NCBI GenBank assembly: GCA_013823325.1
Contig: PNLY01000043.1
Location: 1 to 43,692 of the forward strand
Source: Methylobacterium sp.
GTDB taxonomy: Bacteria; Pseudomonadota; Alphaproteobacteria; Rhizobiales; Beijerinckiaceae
Length of the DNA stretch: 43,692 nucleotides
Direction of reading: 5' to 3'
Below are positions 42,917 through 43,692 of the stretch, in pieces. Position numbers and translations under genes: made by a program. Positions within the stretch are counted from its first letter, which is position 1. Each line of letters begins with the position of its first letter. Under the pieces are notes generated by a model, which made no database searches, had not been told where the DNA came from, and saw only the letters and a program-made list of their open reading frames with translations.

Positions 42917-43692
42917 ATGGAGTTCAGGAAAGCGAGCTGGACGACCCGTCTCAAGCGCCTCGCGCTGAGCGCCGACTCGTGGATCGATGCGTCGCTCTAT
43001 GCGGCCGGCCACCGCGCCGGCGAGATCTATGAACGCATCCGAAGCATCACCGACCGACTGACCGTCAGCGGCCCGAAGCGGCTCGCCGCCGAGTTCGCCA
43101 GCGAGGGGCTGAACGTCGGCATCGCCGGCGCGATCGTCATGTTGATGCTGGCGATCCCCGCCTTCCGCGAGGGGCGCGAGGAGGCGCTGAAGAACCAGGT
43201 CTTCGCCGTCACCTTCCTCGACCGCTACGGCTCCGAGATCGGCCATCGCGGCGCCCGCCATGACGATTCGCTGAAGCTGGAGGAATTCCCCGACCACCTG
43301 CTCAAGGCGGTGCTGGCCACCGAGGACCGGCGCTTCTACGACCATTTCGGCATCGACGTGATCGGCACCTTCCGGGCCGTCGCCGTCAACGCCCGCGCTT
43401 CGGGCGTAGTCCAGGGCGGCTCCTCGATCACCCAGCAACTGGCGAAGAACCTCTTCCTCAGCAATGAGCGCTCGCTCGACCGCAAGATCAAGGAAGCCTT
43501 CCTCTCGCTCTGGCTGGAATACCGGCTGACCAAGAACGAGATCCTCAAGCTCTATCTCGACCGCGCCTATATGGGCGGCGGCACCTTCGGCGTCGCGGCG
43601 GCGGCCGAATACTATTTCGGCAAGTCGGTGAAGAACGTGACGCTGGCGGAGGCCGCGATGCTCGCCGGCCTGTTCAAGGCGCCGACCAAGTT
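42917..43692 (+). CDS. Class A penicillin-binding protein (PBP1A type), 3'-truncated by the window edge
   Basis: The frame runs off the window after about 258 residues. A transmembrane anchor (VGIAGAIVMLMLAIPAF) lies near residues 69-85. The glycosyltransferase domain (family GT51) follows, with LKAVLATEDRRFYDHFGIDV carrying the catalytic glutamate, GGSSITQQLAKNLFLSNERS, and EILKLYLDRAYMGGGTFGVA. The transpeptidase domain should follow beyond the window. The enzyme polymerises lipid II and, with the missing domain, cross-links peptidoglycan in the periplasm. The ATG at 42917 is the first in frame after a stop at 42833; a GTG at 42914 is an alternative, and neither has a clear ribosome site. 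Confidence 0.93.
   Translation, partial: MEFRKASWTTRLKRLALSADSWIDASLYAAGHRAGEIYERIRSITDRLTVSGPKRLAAEFASEGLNVGIAGAIVMLMLAIPAFREGREEALKNQVFAVTFLDRYGSEIGHRGARHDDSLKLEEFPDHLLKAVLATEDRRFYDHFGIDVIGTFRAVAVNARASGVVQGGSSITQQLAKNLFLSNERSLDRKIKEAFLSLWLEYRLTKNEILKLYLDRAYMGGGTFGVAAAAEYYFGKSVKNVTLAEAAMLAGLFKAPTK

Noticed and set aside
1..43692. tRNA, rRNA, CRISPR arrays, prophage or insertion sequences
   Set aside because: Intergenic gaps were read for cloverleaf T-loop motifs, regular spaced repeats, transposase motifs and terminal inverted repeats; none were convincing. A covariance-model search was not possible here.

Overview
The window is GC-rich chromosomal DNA, almost certainly from an alphaproteobacterium of the order Hyphomicrobiales (Rhizobiales). 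The gene content resembles Bosea or Methylobacterium relatives, but the genus is only a guess. Supporting signs are an HWE-type sensor kinase, a methylsuccinyl-CoA dehydrogenase of the ethylmalonyl-CoA pathway, a pyruvate phosphate dikinase, an Irr/ICE-like iron box, an EcfG-like stress promoter, and many small palindromic REP-like repeats. Both ends cut genes: leuD on the left and a class A penicillin-binding protein on the right. No rRNA, tRNA, CRISPR array, insertion sequence or prophage was seen.

Layout: 1-576 end of leuD; 577-753 paired palindromic repeats; 754-3464 a DUF1800/DUF1501 export pair; 3616-5911 a DUF4394 exported protein divergent from an ECF sigma factor and its membrane anti-sigma factor; 5991-12793 mixed metabolic and sensory genes (SDR, MalY/PatB aminotransferase, nucleotidyltransferase-like protein, small RecD2-like helicase, chemoreceptor, GNAT, LysE exporter); 12811-20985 a probable catabolic locus with a fused hydantoinase/5-oxoprolinase, an SDR, a divergent tripartite TRAP transporter and a MarR-type regulator. 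A perfect 12-bp inverted repeat sits between the two divergent arms.

21003-24512 holds a small conserved protein, mcd and a SleB-type wall hydrolase. 24681-26175 is AT-richer and looks acquired: one membrane protein of unknown role, then about 500 bases without a convincing gene. 26176-30674 carries small stress or envelope genes (CsbD, an orphan PstS-like protein, an HWE kinase, two small exported proteins). 30764-33944 is a minus-strand cold-shock cluster (cspA, DEAD-box helicase, infA) with two unknown genes at its downstream end. 34158-38720 holds an MmcQ/YjbR protein, a HAD hydrolase, ppdK and a YcgN-type cysteine-cluster protein. 38904-42754 is a tight four-gene operon (metal-chelate ABC transporter plus a methyltransferase) behind an iron-box-like promoter.

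The most interesting items are the iron-box ABC/methyltransferase operon; a hairpin that would bury the ribosome binding site of a 23-residue-repeat exported protein; a long-range stem in the cspA leader; a 28-codon leader ORF coupled to the TRAP operon; and an intrinsic terminator placed inside the divergent DUF4394/sigma intergenic region. I did not find a wholly new multi-gene system that I could defend as such from sequence alone.
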